From Catellatospora coxensis (GTDB lineage Bacteria; Actinomycetota; Actinomycetes; Mycobacteriales; Micromonosporaceae): a DNA stretch of 64,000 nt. The stretch is from NCBI RefSeq assembly GCF_016862635.1, contig NZ_BONI01000018.1, positions 1 to 64,000 of the forward strand, written 5' to 3'. Position 1 is the stretch's first letter, and the number at the start of each line of letters is the position of its first letter. The translations under genes and the position numbers were made by a program. This document shows positions 8,243 through 16,770 of this stretch, one piece after another. A model generated the notes under the pieces. It worked only from the letters and a program-made list of their open reading frames with translations. It made no database searches and had not been told where the DNA came from.

Positions 8243-9373
8243 TCAGACTCGGACACCCGGCGCGGTGGACCGGGTCGGTTCGGCCGCCGGGGTAGGCGGG
8301 GTTCGTCGCGTCGTCCACTCTGGCAGCTCGAACAGCCACGACGCGCCCAGTGCGCGCAGACCGCGGTGGATCAGCAGGCACAGTGCGATCACGACCGCCG
8401 ACAGCACCGCCGGGTAGACCAGTGCCGACACGAGCTGGCCGGTGAAGCCGAGGTTCGAGATCGGGTCGTGGAGCAGCAGGTGCAGCAGCGCCAGCACCGG
8501 CATGTGGATCACGTAGATCGGGAGGGTGCGGCGTCCGAGGGCGGCGAGCAGGCCACCGAGGGCGGGAAGGCGGGCGAGCCGGGCGGCGGCGGTGATGCCG
8601 AACGCCACCGCGATGAGCCCGACGGCGAGCCATACCCCCGGCCAGCGCTGTGCGCCCGCGGCGGCCATGGCGATCAGCGCTCCCGCGTAGGCGAGGAAGG
8701 AGCCGGTGAGGCGGCGGGTGGTCGCGGAGTCGGCCCAGCGTTCGATGTGCGGGCGCAGGTGGACGCCGGCGAGGAAGAAGACGAGGTTCTGGTACAGGCC
8801 GCCGCGGTCGCCGGGAGTAGCGAGCAGGCCCGCCGCGGTGATCGCCGACAGGGTGGCCGCGGCGGTGAGCACCGCGGCGCGGGGCAGCCGGTGCAGGGCT
8901 TTGGCGATGACGAAGTAGACGGCGAGGGCGTACAGGTACCAGAGGTTCGACGGTGTGACGGTGAGCTGTGCCAGCAGTGCGAGGGCGGAGTCGGCGCGGG
9001 CGGTGGCGAAGCCGGGGGTGGCGCTGAGGATCGCGGTGTGGATCAGGAGCCAGGCGGTGTACAGGTAGAGGAACTTGGCTATGCGGGATCGTGCGGTCTG
9101 CCGCCAGGGCCGGGCCAGGGCCGTGGTCGCGAAGACGCCGGAGATGGTGAAGAACAGCGGCATCCGCAGTGGGAGCAGCTGCTCGCCCAGGGTGCCCCAG
9201 GCACCGGGCAGCGGGATGCCGATATGCCAGTCGACCTGCAGATAGTCCTTCATGACCACGTGCCACAACACGACGAGGACGATGCAGGCGCCCTTGGCGG
9301 TGTCCGCCCACAGCGCGCGTGGGCGAGGCTCTTGCAGCGACTTCGCAAGCGACGGGGTGAGTTCTGTTCGCAC
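8243..9373 (-). CDS. Membrane acyltransferase, OafA/Acyltransferase_3 family
   Basis: Integral membrane protein of 376 residues with about ten hydrophobic segments. The first, starting near residue 25 (TAKGACIVLVVLWHVV), carries the conserved His of the family, followed by RMPLFFTISG, also characteristic. Members transfer acyl groups to sugars, peptidoglycan or antibiotics at the membrane. GTG 9373 is the first start in frame that leaves a short cytoplasmic head before the first helix. It is convergent with the response regulator (30-base gap). No polysaccharide genes are adjacent, so the acceptor is unknown. Confidence 0.85.
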   Translation of the reverse strand: MRTELTPSLAKSLQEPRPRALWADTAKGACIVLVVLWHVVMKDYLQVDWHIGIPLPGAWGTLGEQLLPLRMPLFFTISGVFATTALARPWRQTARSRIAKFLYLYTAWLLIHTAILSATPGFATARADSALALLAQLTVTPSNLWYLYALAVYFVIAKALHRLPRAAVLTAAATLSAITAAGLLATPGDRGGLYQNLVFFLAGVHLRPHIERWADSATTRRLTGSFLAYAGALIAMAAAGAQRWPGVWLAVGLIAVAFGITAAARLARLPALGGLLAALGRRTLPIYVIHMPVLALLHLLLHDPISNLGFTGQLVSALVYPAVLSAVVIALCLLIHRGLRALGASWLFELPEWTTRRTPPTPAAEPTRSTAPGVRV

Positions 9374-9595
9374 GCGGCAAAACTGCCGACGCCATGTCCG
9401 CGCCTATCGCGCAACATGTCACAAGACCGTCACAACGCCGCGATTCTGGGTTCGCCAACCCATTCCCTGCCATCCGGAGGCGGCGATCGGCATTACCTGG
9501 GAACCTGCCCCGCCTTGCTCACCGACATCGACCGGTCGCCGCGCATGGAATTGCCATTACTTGATTTGATCTTGGCTCAATGCCAATGTGGACGC

Positions 9596-11953
9596 ATGCG
9601 ACCGCGTCGATCCCTTTGGGCGGCGCTCGCCGCGCTGACAATGCTCGCCACGGTCGCAGCGGCGGTCTCGGCAGAGAGTTTGGGCACGCCAGGTTGGCTC
9701 GCGGCAGCGGCCGGCGTTCTGGTCACGATAACCCTATCGGTGATCGGATGGCTGCTCGAACGTCAGAACGGCCAGGAGGCACCGTCGACGAAGCCCGAAC
9801 CGCGCCGACGCGTCCCCGCTGTCCATGAAGTTCGCGACCGGCTCACCTTCAACATTCATGCCGCGATTCCGCTGAACGAGCCGGCTTCTGAAGCATTGTC
9901 CGATGTGTACCCGACGTACATTCAACGCGATATAGACATCACGTTGCGGGCTTGGCTGAAGGAACGGACCCACGACGCGGGACTCGTCGTACTCGTGGGG
10001 CCAACCGCGGCGGGCAAAAGTCGCACCCTTTTTGAGGCGCTTCACGCCGAGCTGCGCGACTGGCGGCTACGCATGCCCACCAACGGCACCGAACTCGATG
10101 ACCTGATCCGCCACGAACCGAACCTCGACAGCACCGTGATCCTGCTGGAAGAGATGCAGGACTATTTCACCTCCCAGCCGCTGACCGCCCACAGGGTCAA
10201 GTCCCTGCTATTAGGCAAGGCCGGGCGTGTGCTGATTGCCGCGACCATCCGGCCGGTCGACATCGAGGCCATCGTCGGGCCACAGACCGGAATCGCACAG
10301 GAGATGAACAAAGACGCAGACCAGGTCATGAAGATGCTCGCAGACTCCTCGTCGTGGCGGCCCGGTGGGGCAGAGCGGGCCATCCGACTCGACCTGAAGC
10401 CGCACCTGAGCACAACAGAACAGGCGCGGGCGGCCGAGGTGGCACAGCGCGATCCGCGGGTAGCCCAGGCGCGGGACCGCGCCAGCGAGCACGCGGTCAT
10501 CCCGACACTGGCCGGCACGACAGAGCTCATCCGCCACTGGACGGGCGAGGGCAACGAGCAAGGACAGGCGGTCATCACCGCCGCCGTGATCGCCCGGCGC
10601 TGCGGCCATCCGGACATCTTGCCGGAAGCGGTCCTGGTCGCCGTCGGCGGCGCCCTGCTGGCTGGACGAAAGGCAGCACCTGACACCGCCGACTGGTTCC
10701 CGGCCGCAGCCGGCTGGGCCCAACAACCGGTACGCGGCCAGATCACCGCGCTTCGGCAGGTACGCACCCAGGCGGGCCGCATCGACGGCTACTACGTCTC
10801 GGACATTCTCGTCGGGCACTCGATTGACGAACAGCACCCGCATGTCACCGCCGCCCTCGCTGCGGACACCACCTGGCGACAGCTCATCGATGTGGCCACT
10901 CACCAAGCCTGTGGCGACATCGGCTCGGCCGCCTACCGTGTCGGCCGACGCGAGATCGCCGAATCGGCGTGGGCCAGAGCCGCAGACCGTGCCGACAAGC
11001 CCGCGATGCGCCGTCTCGCGCTGCTGCTCTACGAAAACGGCGAGCGCACTCGAGCACGCTACTGGCTGGACCGCGGCGTGGCCGAGCAGGACCCCGTCGC
11101 GATGACATTGCTGGCGTCCATCGAAGACCACGAGGGCCGCCCCGAACGGGCCGAGGCTCTCCTGGCCGAGGCCGTGGAGCAGGGCGACATCTACGCCATG
11201 GGCCAGCTCGGCTTCCTGCTGCGCATACACGGCCGCGGAGAGGAAGCCGAAAGCTGGTACGCCCGAGCGGCCGAGAGCGGTGACGCCAACGCCATGACCA
11301 ACCTTGGGTACGCGTTCCTCCAACGCGATGATCTCGACGGCGCGGAGAGCTGGACCCAGCGCGCCGCCGGCCTGGGTCACGCTGGGGCGATGCAGAACAT
11401 GGCGGTCATCTGCCGCAGGAAGGGTGACATCACCGGACGTCGCAAATGGCTGCAGCGGGCCGCGGAGACCGGTTATGCGCTCGCGAAAGGCGACAGGCGG
11501 CGTATCGACCCATGGCCGGGCGAGGCGGGTGACGAAGGGATCTCGAACTCCATTCTCGAGTACGCCGCCGCCTTGCTCGCCGACGGCGATCCGGACGAAT
11601 CACTGCTGTGGTATCGCCGCGGCTCGGAGTTAGGCGACTCCCGGTGCGCGGCCGCGGCCGCCGCGCTTCTGGACAGCGACGATCTGCGAGTACGAGCAGC
11701 GGAGCTGGCTTATGAGAATCTACGCCTGAACCGAGCGGACCTGCGTGGTTCCTATGGCCATGACGTCGGCGTCGAGCCTCACCTCGCCATAATGCGCACC
11801 TATGCCACCACTCTTCGGGCCGCCGGCCACGAGCCCGAGGCTCTGCTGTGGGACGCGCGCGTGAGCCGGCTCGCCGACCCGAACGTGCCTGCCGAAGGCT
11901 CGCGCGAGGTCTGGCATCCGGGTTCATGGCGTTGGCGAAGCGAGCCCATATGA
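9596..11953 (+). CDS. Membrane-anchored P-loop NTPase with TPR/Sel1-like repeats
   Basis: A 785-residue protein. Two hydrophobic segments near the N-terminus (residues ~8-28 and ~34-55) anchor it, followed by a Pro/Arg linker and an NTPase domain with Walker A GPTAAGKS at 135-142 and a Walker-B-like VILLEEMQDY. The C-terminal half (from ~430) is built from TPR/Sel1-like helical repeats such as AEALLAEAVEQGDIYAMGQL and AESWYARAAESGDANAMTNL. The layout resembles STAND-type signalling proteins but lacks a recognisable effector or full NACHT/NB-ARC set. ATG 9596 is preferred because it starts the anchor; ATG 9545 is in frame. GC content is lower at its 5' end than in neighbours, hinting at acquisition. 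Function unknown. Confidence 0.8.
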   Translation: MRPRRSLWAALAALTMLATVAAAVSAESLGTPGWLAAAAGVLVTITLSVIGWLLERQNGQEAPSTKPEPRRRVPAVHEVRDRLTFNIHAAIPLNEPASEALSDVYPTYIQRDIDITLRAWLKERTHDAGLVVLVGPTAAGKSRTLFEALHAELRDWRLRMPTNGTELDDLIRHEPNLDSTVILLEEMQDYFTSQPLTAHRVKSLLLGKAGRVLIAATIRPVDIEAIVGPQTGIAQEMNKDADQVMKMLADSSSWRPGGAERAIRLDLKPHLSTTEQARAAEVAQRDPRVAQARDRASEHAVIPTLAGTTELIRHWTGEGNEQGQAVITAAVIARRCGHPDILPEAVLVAVGGALLAGRKAAPDTADWFPAAAGWAQQPVRGQITALRQVRTQAGRIDGYYVSDILVGHSIDEQHPHVTAALAADTTWRQLIDVATHQACGDIGSAAYRVGRREIAESAWARAADRADKPAMRRLALLLYENGERTRARYWLDRGVAEQDPVAMTLLASIEDHEGRPERAEALLAEAVEQGDIYAMGQLGFLLRIHGRGEEAESWYARAAESGDANAMTNLGYAFLQRDDLDGAESWTQRAAGLGHAGAMQNMAVICRRKGDITGRRKWLQRAAETGYALAKGDRRRIDPWPGEAGDEGISNSILEYAAALLADGDPDESLLWYRRGSELGDSRCAAAAAALLDSDDLRVRAAELAYENLRLNRADLRGSYGHDVGVEPHLAIMRTYATTLRAAGHEPEALLWDARVSRLADPNVPAEGSREVWHPGSWRWRSEPI

Positions 11954-12022
11954 GACCTGCGACCACCCTTGTCTAACTCGGCTTGTCGGCTCCGAATCGA
12001 CAGGTCGTGTTGGCACCGCCTC

Positions 12023-12043
12023 CACGCCGTGCTTCGCGGCGTG
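12023..12043. terminator. Hairpin after the NTPase/TPR gene
   Basis: CACGCCG and CGGCGTG pair around a seven-base loop, 70 bases after the stop at 11953. No T-tract follows. It is a plausible weak terminator before the MerR promoter. Confidence 0.35.
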
Positions 12044-12075
12044 AGCACCGCGTGCACCGACACCGCACAAAGCCG

Positions 12076-12106
12076 TTGACCTTGACGTTACGTCAACTTC
12101 TACCGT
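12076..12106 (+). promoter_or_regulatory. MerR-type promoter with operator in a 19-bp spacer
   Basis: A -35 box TTGACC (12076-12081) and -10 box TACCGT (12101-12106) are separated by exactly 19 bp. Inside the spacer is the palindrome TTGACG-TTA-CGTCAA (12082-12096). MerR regulators bind such palindromes in overlong spacers and untwist the DNA to activate. The site is 34 bases from the MerR gene start, so autoregulation is expected. Confidence 0.75.
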
Positions 12107-12139
12107 GGGCTCACCGACGAGATACGGGAGGCGCGGGCG

Positions 12140-12889
12140 ATGGAGTGGTCGATCCAGGACGTGGCACGGCTGGCCGGGACGACGAGCCGGACCCTGCGCC
12201 ACTACGGCGAGCTGGGCCTGCTCACGCCCAGCCGGGTGGGCGGCAACGGCTACCGCTACTTCGACCAGGACTGCCTGGTACGCCTGCAGCGCATCCTGCT
12301 GCTCCGTGAACTGGGCCTCGGCCTCCCGGCGATCGCCGAGGTCGTCAACGGCGCGCAGCGGGACACCGTAGCCGCGCTGCGTACCCATCTGGACCTGCTC
12401 GAACAGGAACGCGAGCGGATCGGCCGCCAGATCGAGTCGGTGAAGACGACGTTGCGCAAGACGGAGGAGGGCGAGCAGCTCATGGCAGAGGAAGTATTCG
12501 ACGGCTTCGACCACACCCAGTACGAGCAGGAGGTCACCGAGCGCTGGGGCCGCGAGGCCTACCAGCGGGGCGACCGCTGGTGGCGTTCGCTCAGCGACGC
12601 CGAGAAGGCGGCGTTCAAGCAGCGGCAGGTGGACATCGCGAAGGCCTTCGCGGGAGCACTCCTGGCCGGGCTGCCCGCGGACGACGACCGGGTGCAGGCG
12701 ATCACACAGCGGCACTTCGACTGGTTGTCGATCTCGCCGAGCCCGACGAGGGGCCATTTCGTCGCTCTGGGCGAGATGTACGTCGCCGACCCGCGCTTCA
12801 CCGACGCGTACGACCGGCACGGCACGGGCACGGCAGTCCTGGTCCGTGACGCGATGAAGGTCTTCGCCGAGCGGAATCTCAACGACTGA
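12140..12889 (+). CDS. MerR-family regulator with TipAS-type ligand domain
   Basis: A 249-residue activator. Residues 1-70 are the winged-helix MerR domain (SIQDVARLAGTTSRTLRHY, GYRYFDQDCLVRLQRI), ~75-110 a dimerising coiled coil (LEQERERIGRQIESVK), and ~115-249 a TipAS-like antibiotic-recognition domain (MAEEVFDGFDHTQYEQEV, RWGREAYQ, RHFDWLS). TipAL of Streptomyces lividans binds thiopeptides through this domain, so this protein probably senses a bulky drug or peptide. The MerR-type promoter at 12076-12106 suggests autoactivation. No export or resistance gene is downstream, so its other targets are elsewhere. Confidence 0.92.
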   Translation: MEWSIQDVARLAGTTSRTLRHYGELGLLTPSRVGGNGYRYFDQDCLVRLQRILLLRELGLGLPAIAEVVNGAQRDTVAALRTHLDLLEQERERIGRQIESVKTTLRKTEEGEQLMAEEVFDGFDHTQYEQEVTERWGREAYQRGDRWWRSLSDAEKAAFKQRQVDIAKAFAGALLAGLPADDDRVQAITQRHFDWLSISPSPTRGHFVALGEMYVADPRFTDAYDRHGTGTAVLVRDAMKVFAERNLND

Positions 12890-12896
12890 CGGCCAT

Positions 12897-12923
12897 GTGG
12901 GGCGGGGTGCGACCCTGCCCCAC
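12897..12923. terminator. Strong hairpin between MerR gene and convergent GNAT gene
   Basis: GTGGGGC-G-GGGT pairs with ACCC-T-GCCCCAC around a three-base GCG loop, giving a 12-bp stem with one G-T pair, starting eight bases after the MerR stop. No T-run follows. In high-GC actinomycetes such stems often terminate transcription. Confidence 0.6.
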
Positions 12924-13109
12924 CGCTGATCACGGCGGTCATGACCAGGTACAGCAGAGCGACCTGCGACAGCAGCGGATGGAATCCGACGGTCCGGAGG
13001 GCGTCCTGCCGGAGCCGGCCAGAACCGCACGTGACCGTGTCCCCCACGGCGTTGGCTGCATTCGCGCGACAGTAGTCGACGTCGGCTACGGCCGGGGGCG
13101 GCGGCGTTA

Positions 13110-13883
13110 TCAGCCCAGCGGCGGTAGGTCCACGGAGAGCGCCCGGGCGCGCACCTGGAAACCGACGCTGTCGTACAGGCGGCGGGCGTGGTTGCTGTCG
13201 GCGACCTCCAGGCCGAGCCGTGGCAGCCCGGCCGCGCGCGAGCCGTGCATCGCGTGCACCAGCAGCGCCCGGCCGAGCCCGAGCCCCTGTGCCCGGGGCG
13301 CGACGCCCAGGTTGAGGATCCAGGCGCACTCGTCCTCGGTCCACGGCACGGGACCCGCGCACAGCACGTGTCCGGCGCTGCGCCCGTCGGGCCCGACGAC
13401 CCGCGCGCAGGCTTGGGCCAGCGGCGGCACCGGTTCGCCGCGTTCGAACATGCCCCGGATCTCCTTGGTGTCTCCGTCCTGCCACGGGCCGTCGGGGTGT
13501 CCCGCGCCGTACGCGGCGGCGAGCCCTTCGGCGAGGTCGTCGTCCCAGCCGCCGGCGCGCAGCGTCCAGCCGTCGGGCAGGGCCGGCAGCGGTGGGAGTT
13601 CGGCGAGGTAGTGGCGCATGTCGGTGGCGGCGCGGCGCAGCCGCAGCCCGCCGTCGACCAGTGCGCGGGCGAGCGCGTCGTCCGGTGTGGTCAGCCGGCG
13701 TCCGGCGAGGTCACGGCGGGCCTGCGCGGCGACCTGGGCGAGGTCCGCGCCGGGCAGCGGCCGTACCCGTTCCGCGAGCAGGGTGCCGTCGTCGTCGCGC
13801 AGCCGCAGCCGGGCGAGCGGCGTGCCGTCGTCGGTGTGCAGCAGTGTGGCGCCGGGTTCCCCGGTCTCGGTGCGCAGTGGCAT
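13110..13883 (-). CDS. GNAT-family N-acetyltransferase
   Basis: A 257-residue protein with a C-terminal GNAT fold: WILNLGVAPRAQGLGLGRALL contains the V-x-P-x-x-Q-G-x-G-x-G/A acetyl-CoA loop, followed by LEVADSNHARRLYDSVGF, the usual motif B. The N-terminal ~100 residues are an extra region, perhaps a degenerate second GNAT lobe. It uses acetyl-CoA to modify an unknown amine. ATG 13883 opens the frame. Convergent with the MerR gene and 37 bases downstream of the stop of the next minus-strand gene, rsrR, so possibly co-transcribed with it. Confidence 0.85.
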   Translation of the reverse strand: MPLRTETGEPGATLLHTDDGTPLARLRLRDDDGTLLAERVRPLPGADLAQVAAQARRDLAGRRLTTPDDALARALVDGGLRLRRAATDMRHYLAELPPLPALPDGWTLRAGGWDDDLAEGLAAAYGAGHPDGPWQDGDTKEIRGMFERGEPVPPLAQACARVVGPDGRSAGHVLCAGPVPWTEDECAWILNLGVAPRAQGLGLGRALLVHAMHGSRAAGLPRLGLEVADSNHARRLYDSVGFQVRARALSVDLPPLG

Positions 13884-13920
13884 CCGGGCACCCTATCCGG
13901 TTGATCTTCAGCCGCGCAGC

Positions 13921-14403
13921 TCAGATTCGGCCGTCGGGGGTGGTCAGCCAGGCCCGGATGCCGTCGAAGGCGGTCGGGCCGTTGTCGTCGACGACGTCGC
14001 GGGCGAGGTCGGCGACGGTCGTCCGGCTCAGCGCGTCGCGCCAGGCGCGGTCGGCGGCGCCCATGGCGCGGGAGATCGGGCAGGGCTTGGTGCAGGCCTC
14101 GGCGGGGGTGGCGAGCGGGCCGCGCTGGCGGATCTCGGTGCACACGAAGGTGGGCTGCGCGCCGTCGACGGCCTCGACTATGTCGAGCAGTGTGATGTCC
14201 TCGGGTGCCCTGGTCAGGACGTAGCCGCCCGATTTGCCCTGGACGGACCGGACCAGACCGGCCCGGGAGAGGCCCTGGAGCTGCTTGGCTAGATAGGTCC
14301 CGGAGACGTCGTGCAGCTCGGCCAGGCGCGCGGCGGGCACCGGGCGGTCTGCGGCGGTGAGCACGACGCAGCAGTGCAGGGCCCACTCGACGCCTGAGGA
14401 CAT
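13921..14403 (-). CDS. rsrR: Rrf2-family [2Fe-2S] redox sensor, RsrR-like
   Basis: A 160-residue winged-helix regulator (MSSGVEWALHC..., SGTYLAKQLQGL, GKSGGYVLTR). Cys at 88, 104 and 108 lie in the cluster loop, and Glu6 and His10 are spaced as the Glu/His ligands of Streptomyces venezuelae RsrR, which holds a [2Fe-2S] cluster through Cys, Glu and His. The divergent NmrA-like neighbour is the known main target of RsrR, which strongly supports the assignment. ATG 14403 is chosen over an upstream in-frame ATG because it starts the family's conserved MxxGVEWALH. It should repress itself and the NmrA gene according to cluster redox state. Confidence 0.8.
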   Translation of the reverse strand: MSSGVEWALHCCVVLTAADRPVPAARLAELHDVSGTYLAKQLQGLSRAGLVRSVQGKSGGYVLTRAPEDITLLDIVEAVDGAQPTFVCTEIRQRGPLATPAEACTKPCPISRAMGAADRAWRDALSRTTVADLARDVVDDNGPTAFDGIRAWLTTPDGRI

Positions 14404-14423
14404 TTTCACAAACCCCAGTGTAC

Positions 14424-14475
14424 TTGACCCGGACATGATTTATCCGAGTAGAGTCTCGGACAAGAAACATCCGAG
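14424..14475. promoter_or_regulatory. Divergent rsrR/NmrA promoter with Rrf2 operator
   Basis: TTGACC (14424-14429) and TAGAGT (14449-14454) could be the promoter of the NmrA gene, with a long spacer of 19 bp. An inverted repeat of half-site TTNTCCGAG (14440-14448) and its complement CTCGGANAA (14455-14463) with six bases between overlaps the -10 box. A further ATCCGAG copy lies at 14469-14475. Placement over the promoter fits redox-controlled repression by RsrR. Confidence 0.65.
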
Positions 14476-14498
14476 TTTGCGGAAACGGAGAAACCACC

Positions 14499-15251
14499 AT
14501 GAAGATCGTCATCATCGGCGGCACCGGCCTCATCGGCAGCAAGGTCGCCGAGCGGCTGCGCGCGCAGGGTCACGACGTGCTGGCCGCCTCGCCCAGCAGC
14601 GGCGTCGACACCATCACCGGCGCGGGCGTGGACGAGGCGCTCAAGGGTGCGGACGTGGTCGTCGACGTGGCCAACGGGCCGAACTTCGAGGACAACGCGA
14701 TCATGGAGTTCTTCCGGACCTCCACCGGCAACGTCATGGCCGCCGAGAAGACCGCCGGTGTCGGGCACCACGTGGCGCTGTCGATCGTCGGTGCGGACCG
14801 GATCCCGGACAGCGGCTACATGCGCGCGAAGGTCGCCCAGGAGGAACTGGTCAAGGCCGCCGGCGTGCCGTACACCGTCGTGCGGGCGACGCAGTTCTTC
14901 GAGTTCGTCAACGCGATCGCGCACGGCGGCACCCGCGGCGAGGCGATCCACCTGCCGTCGGCGATGATGCAGTCGATCGCCGCCGAGGACGTCGCCGCCG
15001 CCGTGGCCGACGCCGCGATGGCCGCCCCGGCGAACGGCACGTACGACATCGCCGGACCGGACAAGATCCGCCAGGACGACATGGTGCGCCAGATGCTCGC
15101 CGCCGACGGCGACGCGCGCGAGGTGATCACCGACCCCTCGGCGACCTACTTCGGCGCGGCCGTGACCGACACCTCCCTGGTGCCGCTCGGCGAGGCCCGC
15201 ATCGGAAAGATCAACTACGCGGACTGGCTGGCCGCCCGCCCCGCCGCCTGA
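14499..15251 (+). CDS. NmrA-like NAD(P)-binding protein, RsrR target
   Basis: A 250-residue extended-SDR/NmrA-type protein. The Rossmann motif GGTGLIG is at residues 8-14, followed by a helical ERLRAQGHDV. A full SDR Tyr-x3-Lys catalytic pair is not obvious in the usual place (SGYMRAKVAQEEL gives a Y-x-x-A-K variant), and the C-terminal domain is short. Such proteins bind NAD(P) and can act as redox sensors or quinone/flavonoid reductases. Divergent from rsrR and downstream of its operator, as in Streptomyces. A strong hairpin follows (15261-15299), so it is likely monocistronic. Confidence 0.87.
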   Translation: MKIVIIGGTGLIGSKVAERLRAQGHDVLAASPSSGVDTITGAGVDEALKGADVVVDVANGPNFEDNAIMEFFRTSTGNVMAAEKTAGVGHHVALSIVGADRIPDSGYMRAKVAQEELVKAAGVPYTVVRATQFFEFVNAIAHGGTRGEAIHLPSAMMQSIAAEDVAAAVADAAMAAPANGTYDIAGPDKIRQDDMVRQMLAADGDAREVITDPSATYFGAAVTDTSLVPLGEARIGKINYADWLAARPAA

Positions 15252-15260
15252 CCGAGCCCG

Positions 15261-15299
15261 CGCCGTGCGCACCCCGGTCCGCCGGGCGTGCGCACGGCG
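15261..15299. terminator. Hairpin after the NmrA gene
   Basis: CGCCGTGCGCAC and GTGCGCACGGCG form a perfect 12-bp stem, with a further CCCGG/CCGGG pairing inside the loop. It starts ten bases after the stop and separates the RsrR target from the SDR gene. Confidence 0.6.
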
Positions 15300-15335
15300 G
15301 CTCACCACAGCACACCGCAAGGAGCAGACATCGTC

Positions 15336-16097
15336 ATGCCATCCACCGACCTCTCCTTCGCCGACCGGGTCGTCATCGTCACCGGGGCGGGCTCGGGCAT
15401 CGGGCGGGCCACGGCGCTCGCCTTCGCCGAGCACGGCGCGCACGTGCTCGGCGTCGGACGCCGCGCGCAGGCCCTGGAAGAAACCGCCCGGCAGCATTCC
15501 GGCGTCGTGCCGCTGGCCATCGACGTACGCGCACCGCACGCCGCCGACACCGTGACGGCCGCCGCCGCCGACCGGTGGGGACGGATCGACGTGCTGGTCA
15601 ACAACGCGGGCATCACCGCGCTGATGCCGCTGGCGCAGGCGACGGCGGAGCGCATCAGCGAGCTGTTCGACGTCAACGTCACCGCCCCGAGCCTGCTCGC
15701 CCGCGCCGCCCTGCCACACCTGCGGGAGCACCGCGGCTCCATCGTCAACGTCTCCAGCACGTACGGGCGGCGGCCGCTGTCGGGCGCGTCCCACTACGCC
15801 GCGACCAAGGCCGCCGTGGAGCAGCTCACCCGCAGCTGGGCGCTGGAGCTGGCCGCCGACGGCATCCGCGTCAACGCCGTCGCCCCCGGGCCCACCGAGA
15901 GCGAGGCGCTCGGCGCGGCCGGGCTGTCCCCCGAGATGCTCGCCCGGATCAAGCAGCAGGAGGCCGACACCATCCCGCTCGGCCGGCGCGGCGAGCCGCA
16001 CGAGGTCGCCACCTGGATCCTGCGGCTGGCCGACCCCGCCGCGGTCTGGCTCACCGGGCAGATCCTGGCCGTCGACGGCGGCCTGGAACTCATCTGA
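15336..16097 (+). CDS. SDR family oxidoreductase
   Basis: Classical SDR of 253 residues. Cofactor motif TGAGSGIG, NNAG at VLVNNAGI, and catalytic Ser/Tyr/Lys in NVSSTYG and SHYAATKAA are all intact; the C-terminus ends in the usual LTGQILAVDGG. ATG 15336 has AAGGAG at 15319-15324, preferred over an upstream GTG that would extend into the preceding hairpin. It is followed 17 bases later by an isochorismatase-like gene, so the two form a small operon, perhaps for breakdown or detoxification of a small ketone or alcohol. Substrate unknown. Confidence 0.88.
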   Translation: MPSTDLSFADRVVIVTGAGSGIGRATALAFAEHGAHVLGVGRRAQALEETARQHSGVVPLAIDVRAPHAADTVTAAAADRWGRIDVLVNNAGITALMPLAQATAERISELFDVNVTAPSLLARAALPHLREHRGSIVNVSSTYGRRPLSGASHYAATKAAVEQLTRSWALELAADGIRVNAVAPGPTESEALGAAGLSPEMLARIKQQEADTIPLGRRGEPHEVATWILRLADPAAVWLTGQILAVDGGLELI

Positions 16098-16114
16098 GGT
16101 CACCTGGAGGGACG

Positions 16115-16744
16115 ATGCCTGGCGACGACTACACACCGGGACGCTGCGGGCTGCTGCTGATCGACACTGTCAACGAGGTGTTCGACGCCCGCGGCAAGGG
16201 CTACCCGCTGTACCGGGACGAGTTCGAGCGGATCGGCACCTTCGGCAACCTGCGCCGGCTGCTGGCCGGCGTCCGGGACCGCGGCGTGCCGGTGTTCTTC
16301 TCCGGGATGTCCTACAGCGAGCAGGAGTACGCCACGTGGGGCCGCCTGACCGGCATCCACCGGGCGATGTTCGACAACCGGCTCTTCGAGGCCGGCAGCT
16401 GGGGCACGGAGTTCCATCCCGAGCTGTCGCCGGGTCCGGGCGAGGTGGCGCTCGCCCCGCACAAGAACATCGACGTGTTCGCCAGCACCGACCTCGACGC
16501 GCAGCTGCGCCACCACGGCGTGGAGTTCTTCGCCGTCGCCGGGATGATCGGCTCGATGTGCGTCGAGTCGACGGCCCGCAGCGCGATGGAACGCGGCTAC
16601 CACGTGACGACCATTCCCGACGCCACCGCCTCCGACGCCGGTCCGGCCGCGTACGACGCCATGGTGGCGCGCTATCCGCTGTTCTCGCACGCGACGCTCC
16701 CCGTCGACGAGTACCTGCGGGCGCTCGACGCGGCCCGCCGCTGA
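16115..16744 (+). CDS. Isochorismatase-family cysteine hydrolase
   Basis: A 209-residue hydrolase. The Asp-Lys-Cys triad is visible: D17 (LLLIDTVNEVF), K117 (PHKNIDVF) and C149 (GMIGSMCVESTARSA), the Cys sitting in the cis-peptide-adjacent loop typical of the family. Relatives hydrolyse isochorismate, nicotinamide, N-carbamoyl amides or urea-like bonds. GGAGG precedes ATG 16115. It sits 17 bases after the SDR gene and is closed by a strong hairpin at 16771-16802. The exact substrate is not predictable. Confidence 0.88.
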   Translation: MPGDDYTPGRCGLLLIDTVNEVFDARGKGYPLYRDEFERIGTFGNLRRLLAGVRDRGVPVFFSGMSYSEQEYATWGRLTGIHRAMFDNRLFEAGSWGTEFHPELSPGPGEVALAPHKNIDVFASTDLDAQLRHHGVEFFAVAGMIGSMCVESTARSAMERGYHVTTIPDATASDAGPAAYDAMVARYPLFSHATLPVDEYLRALDAARR

Positions 16745-16770
16745 CCCGGGCCTGTCCGGGCGCGGTGATA

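Noticed and set aside
12925-13105. Minus-strand segment reading like a membrane-helix remnant (VGFHPLLSQVALLYLVMTAVISGG)
   Set aside because: It resembles the end of a transporter but is short, has no start and overlaps no conserved motif; too weak to call a pseudogene.
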